38,960 nt of DNA. It comes from an uncultured Oscillospiraceae bacterium. Lineage in GTDB: Bacteria > Bacillota > Clostridia > Oscillospirales > Oscillospiraceae. A program made the translations under genes and the position numbers. How positions within the stretch are numbered: position 1 is the first letter of the stretch; the number at the start of each line of letters is the position of its first letter. Below the pieces are notes generated by a model. The model searched no databases, was not told where the DNA came from, and saw only the letters and a list, made by a program, of their open reading frames with translations. Location of the stretch: positions 1 to 38,960 of the forward strand of contig CANQZJ010000014.1 of the NCBI GenBank assembly GCA_947628315.1. Direction: 5' to 3'. Shown one piece after another: positions 8,775 to 18,325 of this stretch.

Positions 8775-10973
8775 ATGCGGAACATCATTGAGTTTAATGA
8801 GGGCTGGCGGTTTTTTAAGACCGACGAAGTTCCCTCCGCTCTGCCCGCCGGCTGGGCAACTGTCACTCTACCCCACACCTGGAACGCGGTGGACGGCCAG
8901 GACGGGGGCAATGACTACTGGCGGGGCACGGCCATGTACTGCAGGGCGTTTGACCGCCCCGACCTGGAGCCGAACGGCAGAGCCGTACTGGAATTCCTTG
9001 GCGCGGCCATGACTGCCGATGTCTATGTGAACGGCCGGCATTTGGCCCATCATGAGGGCGGATATTCCACATTCCGGGTGGATGTGACGGATGCGCTGGG
9101 AGATGAAAACCTGCTGTGCGTGGCGGTGGACAACGGCGCGAATGACCGGGTCTACCCCCAGAAAGCGGACTTCACCTTTTACGGCGGACTGTACCGTGGG
9201 GTAAATCTCATCACCGTTCCCGCTGAGCATTTTGAGCTTGTAAAGGATGGAACGCCCGGTATCAAGGTCACGCCCAGCGTGAACCTGAAGAATCAGGCCG
9301 CCATCGTCTCTGTGGAGACCTGGCAAAACGGCAGCGGCCCTGTGACCGTCACTGTCGCCGGAGAGGAAAAGACAGTCATGCCGAAAGCCGGCCGGGCCTG
9401 TGCGGAATTTTTGATCGCCCCCGTCCACCTCTGGAATGGGCCGGATGATCCTTATCTCTATACCGCCAGCGCAAAACTGGCAAGCGGAGACGAGATCAGC
9501 ACCCGCTTTGGCTGCCGTGAGACATGGTTCAAGCCGGAAAGCGGCTTTTTCCTCAATGGGCGACCCTATCCCCTCCGGGGCGTCAGCCGCCACCAGGACC
9601 GGCAGGGGATGGGAAACGCCCTGACCATCAGGGAGCATCAGGAGGACATGGCGATCCTCCGGGAGATCGGCGCCAATACCGTGCGGCTGGCCCACTACCA
9701 GCACGCCCAGGAATTTTACGATCTCTGTGACGAGAACGGCATCATCGTCTGGGCGGAGATCCCCTACATCACGGAGCATATGCCGAACGGGCGGCAGAAC
9801 ACGCTGGACCAGATGCGGGAGCTGGTGGTGCAGAACTATAATCACCCCTCCATCGTCTGCTGGGGCCTCTCCAATGAGATCACAGCCTCCGGCACGGCCA
9901 CGGAGGACCTGATGGAGAACCACCGGGCGCTGAACGATCTCTGCCACCGGCTGGACTCCACCCGGCCCACCACCATGGCCCATGTGTTCATGCTGGAGAC
10001 CGACAGCCCGCTCATCGACATCCCCGACATCGGCAGCTACAACCTGTACTTCGGCTGGTATCTGGGAGAACTTGCCCAGAACGACCGCTTTTTCGACGAG
10101 TTCCACACCAAATTTCCCGGCCGGGTCATCGGCTTTTCCGAGTACGGCGCCGACGCCAATCCCCGGTTCCACTCCTCCGCACCGGAGCGGGGGGACTATA
10201 CCGAGGAATATCAATGCGTCTATCATGAGCATCTTTTGAAGGTCATCCGGGAGCGGCCCTATTTATGGGCCACCCATGTCTGGAATCTGTTCGACTTCGC
10301 TGCCGACGGCCGGGACGAGGGCGGAAAGAAGGGCGTCAATCAGAAGGGGCTGGTCACCTTTGACCGAAAGCTGAAAAAGGACGCCTTCTACCTCTACAAG
10401 GCAACCTGGAGCGGGGAACCTTTCGTACATATCTGCGGGCGGCGGTATGCGGATCGGACGGAAAATACCACCCAGGTCAAGGTCTACTCCAACCAGCCCT
10501 CTGTGACGCTCCGCGTAGACGGAAGAGAGATCGGGACAAAGGCGGGAACGGCCGTTTTCACTTTCGATGTACCTCTCACCGGGGAGCACGAGATCGAGGC
10601 GGTCTCCGGCGGCTGCCGGGACAAGATCACCCTCCGCCGCGTGGCGGAGCCCAACCGGGAGTATCTTTTCAGAAAAGCGGAAGTAGTCAACTGGTTTGAC
10701 AAAGAGGACTATAAGCCGGATTGTTACTCCGTCAAGGACACGATGGGCGCGCTGATGCGCAATCCCCGGTCCGCTGCCATCCTGGGGAAGATGATGGAGC
10801 GGATGTTCGCCAGCCGGGGCGATGTGGCCAAGAGCGCCAACGGCAACGCCAACCTCCAGCGCATGATGGCGGGGATGTCCCTGGAGAGCCTGATCAAGCA
10901 GGCGGGGGACGCGGTGCCGGCGGAGATGGTGAAGTCCCTCAACGTTGCCCTGCAGCAGATCAGAAAGGACTGA
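8775..10973 (+). CDS. GH2 beta-galactosidase/beta-glucuronidase-family enzyme with C-terminal helical module
   Basis: A 732-residue GH2 enzyme: jelly-roll sugar-binding domain (1-170), immunoglobulin-like domain (170-255), TIM barrel (255-550), a further Ig-like domain (about 555-635), and a helical tail (about 653-732). The acid/base glutamate is E368 in GLSNEI and the nucleophile is E456 in GFSEYG; both are intact. There is no signal peptide, so it is probably cytosolic. Specificity (galactoside, glucuronide or other) is open. The tail resembles the N-terminus of the GH43 protein at 2508. TAGGAGA precedes the ATG by seven bases. The gene is in the same operon as GHL6 and MATE. Confidence 0.9.
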   Translation: MRNIIEFNEGWRFFKTDEVPSALPAGWATVTLPHTWNAVDGQDGGNDYWRGTAMYCRAFDRPDLEPNGRAVLEFLGAAMTADVYVNGRHLAHHEGGYSTFRVDVTDALGDENLLCVAVDNGANDRVYPQKADFTFYGGLYRGVNLITVPAEHFELVKDGTPGIKVTPSVNLKNQAAIVSVETWQNGSGPVTVTVAGEEKTVMPKAGRACAEFLIAPVHLWNGPDDPYLYTASAKLASGDEISTRFGCRETWFKPESGFFLNGRPYPLRGVSRHQDRQGMGNALTIREHQEDMAILREIGANTVRLAHYQHAQEFYDLCDENGIIVWAEIPYITEHMPNGRQNTLDQMRELVVQNYNHPSIVCWGLSNEITASGTATEDLMENHRALNDLCHRLDSTRPTTMAHVFMLETDSPLIDIPDIGSYNLYFGWYLGELAQNDRFFDEFHTKFPGRVIGFSEYGADANPRFHSSAPERGDYTEEYQCVYHEHLLKVIRERPYLWATHVWNLFDFAADGRDEGGKKGVNQKGLVTFDRKLKKDAFYLYKATWSGEPFVHICGRRYADRTENTTQVKVYSNQPSVTLRVDGREIGTKAGTAVFTFDVPLTGEHEIEAVSGGCRDKITLRRVAEPNREYLFRKAEVVNWFDKEDYKPDCYSVKDTMGALMRNPRSAAILGKMMERMFASRGDVAKSANGNANLQRMMAGMSLESLIKQAGDAVPAEMVKSLNVALQQIRKD

Positions 10974-10990
10974 CAGAGCGGAGGAAGGAC

Positions 10991-12220
10991 ATGAACAGAG
11001 AACTTCGCGGGGATGCGGATCGGATCGTGAAGGCCAGCATCCGGGCGGTGCTGCCGGACGAGGCGGTCCGCCGCGCCCTGAAGGAATTTTCCCCAGGCAG
11101 CGGGAGGGTCCTGCTGATCGCCGCGGGCAAAGCGGGCTGGCAGATGGCGAAGGCCGCCGTGGACACCCTTGGAAATGTGGACGGCGGCGTGGTGGCGACC
11201 AAGTACGGCCATGTGATGGGCGATATTCCCGGCGTGATTTGCTGCGAGGCGGGGCACCCGGTCCCGGATGGGAACAGCTTTGCCGCCACGAAGAGGGCTT
11301 TGGATCTGGTGAGCGGCCTTTCGGCAGAGGACTCGGTGCTGTTCCTTCTGTCCGGAGGCGGCAGCGCCCTTTTTGAGAATCCGCTGATCCCTGGCGGAGA
11401 GCTTCAGGATATCACCCGGCAGCTGCTCTCCTGCGGGGCGGACATCGTAGAGATGAACACCGTCCGCAAGCGGCTGTCCGCCGTCAAAGGCGGCCGGTTC
11501 GCCCAGGCCTGCGCCCCGGCCAGGGTGTTCAGCGTCGTCCTCAGCGATATCCTGGGCGATTCTCTTGACATGATTGCCAGCGGCCCCGCCTATCCTGACA
11601 GCTCCACCTGCGAACAGGCCCTGGCCATTGCGAAAAAGTACCGGCTGCGGCTCAGTGACAGGGCCAGAGAACTGCTGCGAAGCGAAATGCCAAAGGCGCT
11701 GGATAACGTAACTACCCGGATCACTGGCAGCGTTCGGGAGCTGTGTGCGGCGGCGGCAAGGGAGTGCGCCGCCCTGGGCTACGAGCCGCTGCTGCTCACC
11801 GATCATCTGGACTGTGAGGCGCGGGAGGCCGGACGCTTCCTGGCAAGCGTCCTCCGCACCCATGCGGGCTGCGGCAAAAAGCTGGCCTTCATCGCCGGAG
11901 GCGAAACGGTGGTCCATGTGACCGGCGGCGGGCTGGGGGGCCGGAACCAGGAGCTGGCGCTGGCTGCCGCGCCGGGGATCGCGGGACTGAACGCCGCGGT
12001 GTTCAGTGTGGGCAGCGACGGAACGGAGGGCCCCACCGATGCCGCAGGCGGCATGGTGGACGGTGATACTCTTTCGGAACTGCGGGCAAAAGGCCTGGAT
12101 CCCTTTTCCGTCCTGCGGGAAAACGACGCCTACCGCGCCCTTGGAGCAGTGGACAGCCTGATCCTCACCGGCCCTACGGGGACCAACGTCAACGACGTGG
12201 CTGTGGGACTTCTTGGATAA
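10991..12220 (+). CDS. Glycerate 2-kinase (MOFRL/DUF4147 family)
   Basis: A 409-residue kinase of the class II type, which phosphorylates D-glycerate to 2-phosphoglycerate with ATP. The N-terminal domain carries [12 protein letters not shown] and the glycine-rich SGGGSAL near residue 121. The C-terminal MOFRL domain carries [20 protein letters not shown] and [16 protein letters not shown]. The start is ATG at 10991, with GAGGAAGG just upstream. The same frame extends further upstream inside the GH2 gene, but that part is not a plausible start. As last gene of the 5418 operon it feeds glycerate into lower glycolysis, and it matches the reductases encoded convergently at 12286-14291. Confidence 0.9.
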   Translation: MNRELRGDADRIVKASIRAVLPDEAVRRALKEFSPGSGRVLLIAAGKAGWQMAKAAVDTLGNVDGGVVATKYGHVMGDIPGVICCEAGHPVPDGNSFAATKRALDLVSGLSAEDSVLFLLSGGGSALFENPLIPGGELQDITRQLLSCGADIVEMNTVRKRLSAVKGGRFAQACAPARVFSVVLSDILGDSLDMIASGPAYPDSSTCEQALAIAKKYRLRLSDRARELLRSEMPKALDNVTTRITGSVRELCAAAARECAALGYEPLLLTDHLDCEAREAGRFLASVLRTHAGCGKKLAFIAGGETVVHVTGGGLGGRNQELALAAAPGIAGLNAAVFSVGSDGTEGPTDAAGGMVDGDTLSELRAKGLDPFSVLRENDAYRALGAVDSLILTGPTGTNVNDVAVGLLG

Positions 12221-12228
12221 CGTATAAA

Positions 12229-12269
12229 AAACAGCGCGCCTCTGCCATTTGACAGAGGCGCGTTGTTTT
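12229..12269 (+). terminator. Bidirectional terminator between convergent operons
   Basis: A perfect stem CGCGCCTCTG at 12235-12244 with its complement at 12253-12262, extended by flanking AAC/GTT pairs. It has T-rich sequence on the right and A-rich sequence on the left, so it can end the kinase operon and the minus-strand dehydrogenase operon. Confidence 0.85.
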
Positions 12270-12285
12270 GCCTTTCCCGGCTGTG

Positions 12286-13392
12286 TCACATCCACTCGGA
12301 GGGGTCTTTCCAGCCCCGTTTTCCCAGGTATTTCTCCAGATCCATTTTCTCGATCTGTTCTTTGGTGAGTTTTGTGTTCATCATTCGCGCCCAGCCACCT
12401 TCGGCCTTGCCGTCGGAAACGGCGTCCAAAGGTTTCATCTGATTCAGGAGGGGTTCTCCGGCCTCAAAACGGCGGGCATTCTCCCGGATGATCTCAATGC
12501 TCCTGCCGGCGCGGTCAGGCACCTGCGGGGTGCAGTGAGGGGTGATGTACACGCTGGGCATGGTCCACAGCGGGCTGTCCGGCTCCAACGGCTGGGTCTC
12601 AAACACATCCAGCCCCGCGCCGCTGAGTTGGCCGGAGCGGAGCGCTTCGATGAGATCCTCTGTGCAGACCACGCCTCCTCTGGCCATGTTGACCAGAAAA
12701 GCTCCCCGCTTCATTTTGGCGAACGTATCGGCGTTCATCAGGTGGAAGGTGTCGTCGGTAAGCGCCACGCAGAGGATAACGAAATCCGACTCTGCCAGAA
12801 GGGGCTCCAGGGTGTCGCCCTCAGAGGCGGTCAGCTTTCGGGATACGTAGGCGTAACCTTTCAGCGGGAATTTGTCATAGGTGATGAGTCTCATGCCCAG
12901 AGCGTGGAGACGCTCGGCCAGCATGCGGCCATTGTTGCCCATGCCGATGATGCCGGCGGTGCGGCCGTACAGTCCCCGCCACTGCTGAGAGCCGTCCACC
13001 CCCCAGCGGCAGGCCGCCTGGGCCTCCAGCAGCTCTTTGGTATGGTAGCAGCTCTGAAGCATGAAATAGATACAGTGTTCCGCCAGCACTGGGGCGCTAC
13101 GGCCCGCCGCGCCGGTGACCGGGATCCCTCTGGCAAAGACCTCCGGCCGGGCGGAGCCGTTGAGACCGGAGTGATCACAGTGGATCCATTTCAGGGTGTT
13201 CTCCCCCAGCAGGCAGGGATCCACATCCCCCATGAGGATGGCCGCGTCTGCGTCCCGGACCTCACGCTCCAGCTTCTCTCTGTCATAGAAATCCACATAA
13301 CAGAATTCCGCATCAGGGAACACCCGCCGCAGGTCATACATATGCGCCTTGTCATACCAGACCGTGGTGACGACCTTTTTGAGTTTCGGCAC
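12286..13392 (-). CDS. D-2-hydroxyacid dehydrogenase (NAD-dependent)
   Basis: A 368-residue member of the D-isomer 2-hydroxyacid dehydrogenase family. The Rossmann motif GMGNNG lies at 150-155. The catalytic set appears as R238 in ARGG, E265 in DVFE and H286 in TPHC. Likely substrates are small 2-keto/2-hydroxy acids, for example hydroxypyruvate/glycerate, given the neighbouring glycerate kinase and GarR-like reductase. The start is GTG with AGGGGG upstream. About 45 C-terminal residues beyond the family core (ending DPSEWM) are unusual and unassigned. It follows the garR-like gene by 20 bases in one operon. Confidence 0.85.
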   Translation of the reverse strand: MPKLKKVVTTVWYDKAHMYDLRRVFPDAEFCYVDFYDREKLEREVRDADAAILMGDVDPCLLGENTLKWIHCDHSGLNGSARPEVFARGIPVTGAAGRSAPVLAEHCIYFMLQSCYHTKELLEAQAACRWGVDGSQQWRGLYGRTAGIIGMGNNGRMLAERLHALGMRLITYDKFPLKGYAYVSRKLTASEGDTLEPLLAESDFVILCVALTDDTFHLMNADTFAKMKRGAFLVNMARGGVVCTEDLIEALRSGQLSGAGLDVFETQPLEPDSPLWTMPSVYITPHCTPQVPDRAGRSIEIIRENARRFEAGEPLLNQMKPLDAVSDGKAEGGWARMMNTKLTKEQIEKMDLEKYLGKRGWKDPSEWM

Positions 13393-13412
13393 AGGAGATT
13401 CCCCCTTCGCTC

Positions 13413-14291
13413 TTACCGGCCGATTTGAATGCCGGTGAGATACTCGTAATACTGGGCGATGGCGCTGTGATCCTTCTGCCCGCCCTCATGATTGTGCATC
13501 CACTGAAGGATCTCCTGGACCTGGGCGGTCATAGGTACGGGGGCGCCTACGGTGTGGGCGCAGTCCAGGGCATTGTTCAGGTCTTTGATGTGCAGGTCGA
13601 TCTTGAAGCCGGGTTTATCGTTCCCCTCGATCATCATTGGGGCTTTGGCGTTCATGACGGTAGAACCCGCCAGACCGCCCCTGATGGCCTGGAACACCAG
13701 CTCCGGGTCCACTCCAGCCTTCTGGGCCAGCGTCAGCGCCTCGGCCAGGGCCTGGATGTTGCAGGCAACGATGATCTGGTTGGCAAGCTTGGTGGTATTG
13801 CCGGCGCCCACGTCCCCGCAGCGCACCACGGAGGAACCCATGGCCTCCAGCACCGGCTTGTACTGGTCAAAGACCTCCTGCTTGCCGCCCACCATGAAGG
13901 ACAGGGTGCCGTCAATGGCCTTTGGTTCACCGCCGGACACGGGGGCGTCCAGCATTTTAATGCCCCGTTTGGACAGCTCCGCGGCGATCTCCTTAGAGGC
14001 CACGGGATTGATGGAACTCATGTCGATGAATACGGAGCCGGGCTTCATGTGGGCGGCCACGCCGTCCTCCCCCAGCATGACCGCCTTTACCTGGGGGCTG
14101 TTGGGGAGCATGGTGAGGACCAGATCGCAGGTCTCGCCGATCTCGGCGTTGGGAGCGGCCTTGGCTCCCGCCGCTGCCAGCTCAGGCGCAGCGCGGTTGG
14201 CGCTGGAGACGGTCAGGTCATACCCTGCCTTCAAAAGATTTTTGGCCATGGGTCTGCCCATGATGCCCAGGCCGATAAGTCCGATTTTCAT
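13413..14291 (-). CDS. garR: Tartronate semialdehyde reductase-like beta-hydroxyacid dehydrogenase
   Basis: A 292-residue protein with the hallmarks of the 3-hydroxyisobutyrate/GarR family: N-terminal NAD(P) motif GLIGLGIMGRPMAKNL, substrate-binding DAPVSGG at about 115-121, and catalytic K168 in GNTTKLANQ. GarR reduces tartronate semialdehyde to D-glycerate, which the glycerate 2-kinase at 10991 could then phosphorylate. Related enzymes act on other beta-hydroxyacids, so the precise substrate is inferred from context. The ATG is preceded by AGGAGG. It is the first gene of a minus-strand pair and divergent from the esterase/FdrA operon. Confidence 0.85.
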   Translation of the reverse strand: MKIGLIGLGIMGRPMAKNLLKAGYDLTVSSANRAAPELAAAGAKAAPNAEIGETCDLVLTMLPNSPQVKAVMLGEDGVAAHMKPGSVFIDMSSINPVASKEIAAELSKRGIKMLDAPVSGGEPKAIDGTLSFMVGGKQEVFDQYKPVLEAMGSSVVRCGDVGAGNTTKLANQIIVACNIQALAEALTLAQKAGVDPELVFQAIRGGLAGSTVMNAKAPMMIEGNDKPGFKIDLHIKDLNNALDCAHTVGAPVPMTAQVQEILQWMHNHEGGQKDHSAIAQYYEYLTGIQIGR

Positions 14292-14375
14292 GCTGATTTC
14301 CTCCTGTCTGGGTGGTTTCTGGTATCAATGTAACGCACTGTGGCTGTTTTTTCTATTCTCATATTCGATTTTTAA

Positions 14376-14467
14376 TTTGTAAAATAGCTGAACAACAAAA
14401 AGAAATCAAATATAAGGATATAAAAGCAAAATTAAAGCTACAAATCATAATTCTTTCTCATTACAAT
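14376..14467 (+). promoter_or_regulatory. AT-rich divergent promoter region with paired boxes
   Basis: The gap between the garR-like gene and the 14532 operon is very AT-rich. TACAAT at 14462-14467 is a good -10 box for the plus-strand operon, but no decent -35 box lies 16-18 bases upstream, which suggests an activator. Two boxes, TTTGTAAAATAGCT at 14376-14389 and AAAAGCAAAATTA at 14422-14434, recur almost unchanged with identical spacing upstream of the GPH transporter at 19876. Confidence 0.5.
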
Positions 14468-14531
14468 GATACTGGATTTGTTATCGGTAACGGCGGTTTT
14501 TGCTGCCGGCTGTGCGGGAAGGAGGTGCGGC

Positions 14532-15488
14532 ATGGCGTTTGCGTACCGCAGGGAACTGAAGCAGCCCGGTGCCCTTCAGAGGATCGATTTTGGCAATCCC
14601 AAGCTCGCCCCCATGATCCGCATGGTGGTCCAGAGCCAGCGCGCCGCGGCTCGGGCATGGATGCCGCCGGACGGTCTGACCGCCCGCGTGTTTTCACTCC
14701 CCTCCTGGGACGGAGAGCCCATCGGGTGCTTTGTGGTAGAGCCGGAGGCGGCGGAGCCTTTGCCGGGGATACTGTACTGCCACGGAGGCGGATTTTTCCT
14801 TCCCGTGCAGACCTCTGCTTTTGAGCTGGCGGCGTTTTATGCGGAGCGTTTGCGGGTACGGGTATTCATGCCGGACTACCGCATCCTGCCGGAGCATCCG
14901 GATCCCTATCCGTTCCGGGACTGTCTGGCGGTATGGGAGGGGATGAGCGGGCGGGCGGAGATTCACCGGCTGGACGGCCGGCTGCTTCTGTACGGAGAAA
15001 GCGCAGGAGGGGCGTTGGCGGCGGGACTGGCCCTGTGGCTGCGGGATCACGGCGGACAGCAGCCCGCCGGACAGCTTCTGATCTACCCCGCGCTGGACGA
15101 CAGTCCTAAGGACTATCCCTCTATGGAGCGGTGCGACGGGGCTGTGTGGACCAGGCGTTCCAACGACTATATGTGGAGCGCGTACCTGAAAAACAGCGAT
15201 CAGGAATCGGAGCGGTATACCGTTCCCATGAAGAATGGACGGTTTGACGATCTGCCGCCCGCCTATATCGAACCGCAGGAGTTCGACATTCTGCGGGACG
15301 AGGCAACGGCCTACGCCGGGAAACTGCGGCGGGCCGGGGTGTGGGTGGAGCTGGTGCAGATCGCTGGCTCCTACCACGGCTTTGACACCGATGTGCGGAA
15401 TCCCTTTGTCCGATCAGTTCTGGAGCAGCGCGTCCGCGCCATGGCGGGGATGCTGGCACACTATGAAAACGAGGAGAGAGAGCCATGA
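14532..15488 (+). CDS. Alpha/beta hydrolase, hormone-sensitive-lipase-like esterase
   Basis: A 318-residue carboxylesterase-type hydrolase. Oxyanion motif HGGGF, nucleophile S157 in GESAGG, acid D252 in EFDILRDEA and H282 in YHGFD form a complete triad. No signal peptide is seen with the chosen start, so it is probably cytosolic. The start at 14532 is supported by AAGGAGGTG six bases upstream; an in-frame ATG at 14466 has none. Its stop overlaps the start of the DUF1116 gene (ATGA), so it is translationally coupled to the FdrA-type system and likely acts on the same substrate, for example by removing an ester or lactone. The actual ester is unknown. Confidence 0.85.
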   Translation: MAFAYRRELKQPGALQRIDFGNPKLAPMIRMVVQSQRAAARAWMPPDGLTARVFSLPSWDGEPIGCFVVEPEAAEPLPGILYCHGGGFFLPVQTSAFELAAFYAERLRVRVFMPDYRILPEHPDPYPFRDCLAVWEGMSGRAEIHRLDGRLLLYGESAGGALAAGLALWLRDHGGQQPAGQLLIYPALDDSPKDYPSMERCDGAVWTRRSNDYMWSAYLKNSDQESERYTVPMKNGRFDDLPPAYIEPQEFDILRDEATAYAGKLRRAGVWVELVQIAGSYHGFDTDVRNPFVRSVLEQRVRAMAGMLAHYENEEREP

Positions 15489-16750
15489 CCATTGAACAGC
15501 AAGTCAACGCCGCCAACGACCGGGTGATGGAGATCCTCACCAAGGGCCGCCCTGTCTGGAAAGACGTGCGGCCCGCCTTGGATGTGATCCCCGGCATGAC
15601 CGAGACCACTGTGCTGGTACCCGGCCCTCCTCTGCCGGTGGAGCGGCTCACTACGCCTATCCGGACCGCCGTCTGCGGCGCGGCGGTCCATGAGAAGCTG
15701 GCGAAGACAAAAGAGGAGGCCTGGGAGATGGTGCTGCGGGGTGAGATCACCGTAGCCCAGGCTCAGGACCACCAGTGCGGCTGCGCCGCCTGCATGGTGG
15801 TCTCCGCCAGTATGCCGGTCATCGTGGCGGAGGACAGTGTCTACGGGGGGAAGGGCTACGCACCCATTCATCCCGGTCCCAACCCCAAGTGCCTCCGCTG
15901 GGGCTTTTATGATGAGGACGTGGAGCGCGACCTGAGCTGGTTCAGAGATCACTACGGTCCCGCTCTGGGCCATGCGGTCCGCGCCGCCGGGGGGATCGAC
16001 CTTGTGACTGTCCTGGCCAAGACGGCGGGCATGGGAGATGAGAACCACAACCGTCAGCCCGCCGCGTCTATGTACCTGGCGTTGCAGGTCATCCCTTGGA
16101 TGCTGGATCTGGAGGACCCGGACCGGGATGAGATGATCCGGCATCTGGCCGCCAACGACCGGTTCTTCCTCCATCCCATGATGGCCGGAGTGGAGAGCAT
16201 CACCGCCACGATGAAGCAGGTCCCCCTGTCCACCGTGGTGGCGGGGATGGCTGGCAACGGAGTGGAATTCGGCATCCAGCTGGCGGGTACCGGCAACCGA
16301 TGGTATACCACTAAGGCCCCAGTCATCAAAGGCACCTTTCTGAATCCCTCTTATACCGAGGCGGATCTGCTGGGTTATCTGGGGGACAGCTGCGTCACCG
16401 AGGTCTACGGCCTGGGCGGGATGTCTGCCATCGCCGGCCCCGCCTATCTGCGTATGACCGGCTCCAACATCGCCGAGGCCCGCAGCCGCACCGAGAAGGC
16501 CAGAGCGGTGTCCCTGGGAGAGCATACCTTTGCCCCTGTTCCTTGGGACGACTTCAAGGGGTTTCCCGTGGGACTCGATGCCAGGAAGATCATAGGCTAC
16601 AACATCCTGCCCATCAGCCACGGAGGTTCGGCGCTGAAAAAGGGCGGCCAGGGCGGGGCCGGCGCGGCGGAACTGCCGCTGGAGTGCTTCAAGGAGGCGC
16701 TGCGGGGCATCTATCAAGAGGCGCTGGTTCGGACGGAACAGGAGGGTTAA
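15485..16750 (+). CDS. DUF1116 protein, AllG/YlbE-like subunit, variant
   Basis: A 421-residue homologue of the DUF1116 family, whose E. coli member YlbE/AllG is a subunit of oxamate carbamoyltransferase. Family features include GMGDENHNRQPA, GMAGNGVEFGIQLAG, NRWYT and GGMSAIAGPA. One segment is clearly different: where the family as I recall it has a histidine- and glycine-rich stretch of the form HHxxAVGPMxG, this protein has DHQCGCAACMVV, giving cysteines at 98, 100 and 103. That predicts a different ligand, or a metal site. No signal peptide is seen. The gene overlaps its upstream neighbour and lies three bases before the FdrA-like gene, with which it presumably forms a complex. Oxamate carbamoyltransferase activity should not be assumed. 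Confidence 0.8.
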   Translation: MTIEQQVNAANDRVMEILTKGRPVWKDVRPALDVIPGMTETTVLVPGPPLPVERLTTPIRTAVCGAAVHEKLAKTKEEAWEMVLRGEITVAQAQDHQCGCAACMVVSASMPVIVAEDSVYGGKGYAPIHPGPNPKCLRWGFYDEDVERDLSWFRDHYGPALGHAVRAAGGIDLVTVLAKTAGMGDENHNRQPAASMYLALQVIPWMLDLEDPDRDEMIRHLAANDRFFLHPMMAGVESITATMKQVPLSTVVAGMAGNGVEFGIQLAGTGNRWYTTKAPVIKGTFLNPSYTEADLLGYLGDSCVTEVYGLGGMSAIAGPAYLRMTGSNIAEARSRTEKARAVSLGEHTFAPVPWDDFKGFPVGLDARKIIGYNILPISHGGSALKKGGQGGAGAAELPLECFKEALRGIYQEALVRTEQEG

Positions 16751-16753
16751 GGT

Positions 16754-18325
16754 ATGGAAGTGTTCGTGAAGATCGAGCGGGGCCGGTATGTGGACTCTCT
16801 GGAAACCCTCCTGGCCTCCAGTGTGCTCAACGATCAGCCCGGCATCGAGATCGGCTGCGCCGGGATGGCCACTGACCCCGGAAAAGACGTGTTGGAGAGC
16901 GTGGGCCTGCTGACGGAGGAGTTGAAAACCTGCGACGGGAGCTGTTACATCATCGCGGCCAGGGCGGAATCCCAGGCGGCCTTCGATGCGGCGGTTGACG
17001 AAGTGGAGGCGAATCTGGCCCCGGAGGACTCCGGGGACGAAAACGAAACCGGGGAGCGGAGCTGCCCCACCATCAGGGCGGCGGTGGCGGCCTGCCCCAA
17101 AGCCAACCTGTGCTCCGTGGCTGTCCCCGGCGAGTACGCTCTGGGAGAGGTCAAAAAGGCACTGAACGCAGGTCTCCACTGTGTGGTGTTCAGCAACAAC
17201 GTGCCCCTCTCCGACGAGCGGGAAATGAAGGAGCTGGCCTGGGAAAAGGGCCTGCTCTGCATGGGCCCGGACTGCGGTGTGGCCAACATCAACGGCGCAG
17301 CTCTGGTGTTGGCCAGCATCAATAACCGCGGCCCCTTCGGCATCTGCGGAGCCTCCGGCGTGGGGATCCAGCATGTGGCGGCAATCCTTCATGAGGCGGG
17401 CACCGGCATCAGCCAGACCATCGGCACCGGGGGCAATGACCTGAAAAACGAGGTTGGCGGCATCATGATGCTCATGGGCATTGACGCCCTGGAGGCCGAC
17501 CCGGAGACAAAATACATCGCCCTCATCGCCCGGCGCATCGGGGACCTGGTGGAGCCCGCCATCCTGGAACGCATTTCACGCTGCAAAAAGCCGGTAGTAG
17601 CTATGTTCATGAGCTGTGACCGGGCGGCTGTAGAGAAGACCGGCGCTGTCTGGGCCAGAGATCTGGACGACTGCGCCCAAAAATGCCTGGCCATGGTCGG
17701 AAAGACCTATGAGCTTGAGACAGACGAGGAACTGGCGGCCAAAGCCGCAGAGGCGGTCAGTCTGCTGGCACCGGAGCAGAAGTATGTGCGGGGCGCATTC
17801 AGCGGCGGCACTTTCATGGACGAGGCCATGCGGGCCCTGATCCCCAAGGTGGGCGATGTGCTCTCCAACTGCCCGCTCAAGGAGGAGTGGCGGTTGGCTG
17901 ACTCCCATAAGAGCGTTGGCAACGCCTGCATCGATTACGGGGAGGAGGAATTTACTCTGGGCCGGCCGCACCCGGCCATCGACCCCGGCGTGCGGAAGCC
18001 CGCCATCCTTTGGGAGGCCGGGGATCCGGAGACCGCCGTGATCCTGCTGGACTTCATCCTGACCCCGCCGGGGCACATGGATCCGGTGGGCTATGTGCTG
18101 GATGACATCCGGAGGGCACAGGAGTTGGCCAGAGACGCGGGCCGGCACATCGTCTTCGTGGCATCGGTGCTGGGCACCGATGCGGATTTTCAGAATGTAA
18201 GTGCCCAGCGGAAGAAACTGGCCGACGCCGGAGTGCTGGTGTGCAGGACCAACCATCAGGCGGCGCTGCTGTCCGGCGAGATCGTCCGGCAGAAGAAAGA
18301 GAGGGATATGCATGGACTGCGATAA
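16754..18325 (+). CDS. FdrA/AllF-like acyl-CoA-synthetase-fold protein
   Basis: A 523-residue member of the FdrA family, related to the alpha subunit of succinyl-CoA synthetase. It shows MGPDCGVANING near residues 172-183, a glycine-rich loop CGASGVGIQHVAA near 197-209 and SQTIGTGGNDL near 219-229. A second ligase-like half follows, with FSGGTFMDEA and GRPHPAID. In E. coli FdrA/AllF works with AllG and AllH to transfer a carbamoyl group to phosphate. Here the AllG-like gene is directly upstream, no AllH homologue is present, and the downstream kinase is of the acetate kinase fold. The product is therefore more likely an acyl phosphate other than carbamoyl phosphate; this is inference. The 3' end overlaps the next small gene by 14 bases. 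Confidence 0.8.
   Translation: MEVFVKIERGRYVDSLETLLASSVLNDQPGIEIGCAGMATDPGKDVLESVGLLTEELKTCDGSCYIIAARAESQAAFDAAVDEVEANLAPEDSGDENETGERSCPTIRAAVAACPKANLCSVAVPGEYALGEVKKALNAGLHCVVFSNNVPLSDEREMKELAWEKGLLCMGPDCGVANINGAALVLASINNRGPFGICGASGVGIQHVAAILHEAGTGISQTIGTGGNDLKNEVGGIMMLMGIDALEADPETKYIALIARRIGDLVEPAILERISRCKKPVVAMFMSCDRAAVEKTGAVWARDLDDCAQKCLAMVGKTYELETDEELAAKAAEAVSLLAPEQKYVRGAFSGGTFMDEAMRALIPKVGDVLSNCPLKEEWRLADSHKSVGNACIDYGEEEFTLGRPHPAIDPGVRKPAILWEAGDPETAVILLDFILTPPGHMDPVGYVLDDIRRAQELARDAGRHIVFVASVLGTDADFQNVSAQRKKLADAGVLVCRTNHQAALLSGEIVRQKKERDMHGLR

Noticed and set aside
10721-10990. Upstream extension of the glycerate kinase frame
   Set aside because: It overlaps the end of the GH2 gene, is low-complexity in composition and the ATG at 10991 has a good ribosome site.
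15485-18325. Direct naming as oxamate carbamoyltransferase (allG/allF)
   Set aside because: The altered loop, the lack of AllH and carbamate kinase in the window, and the acetate-kinase partner argue against transferring the E. coli function.
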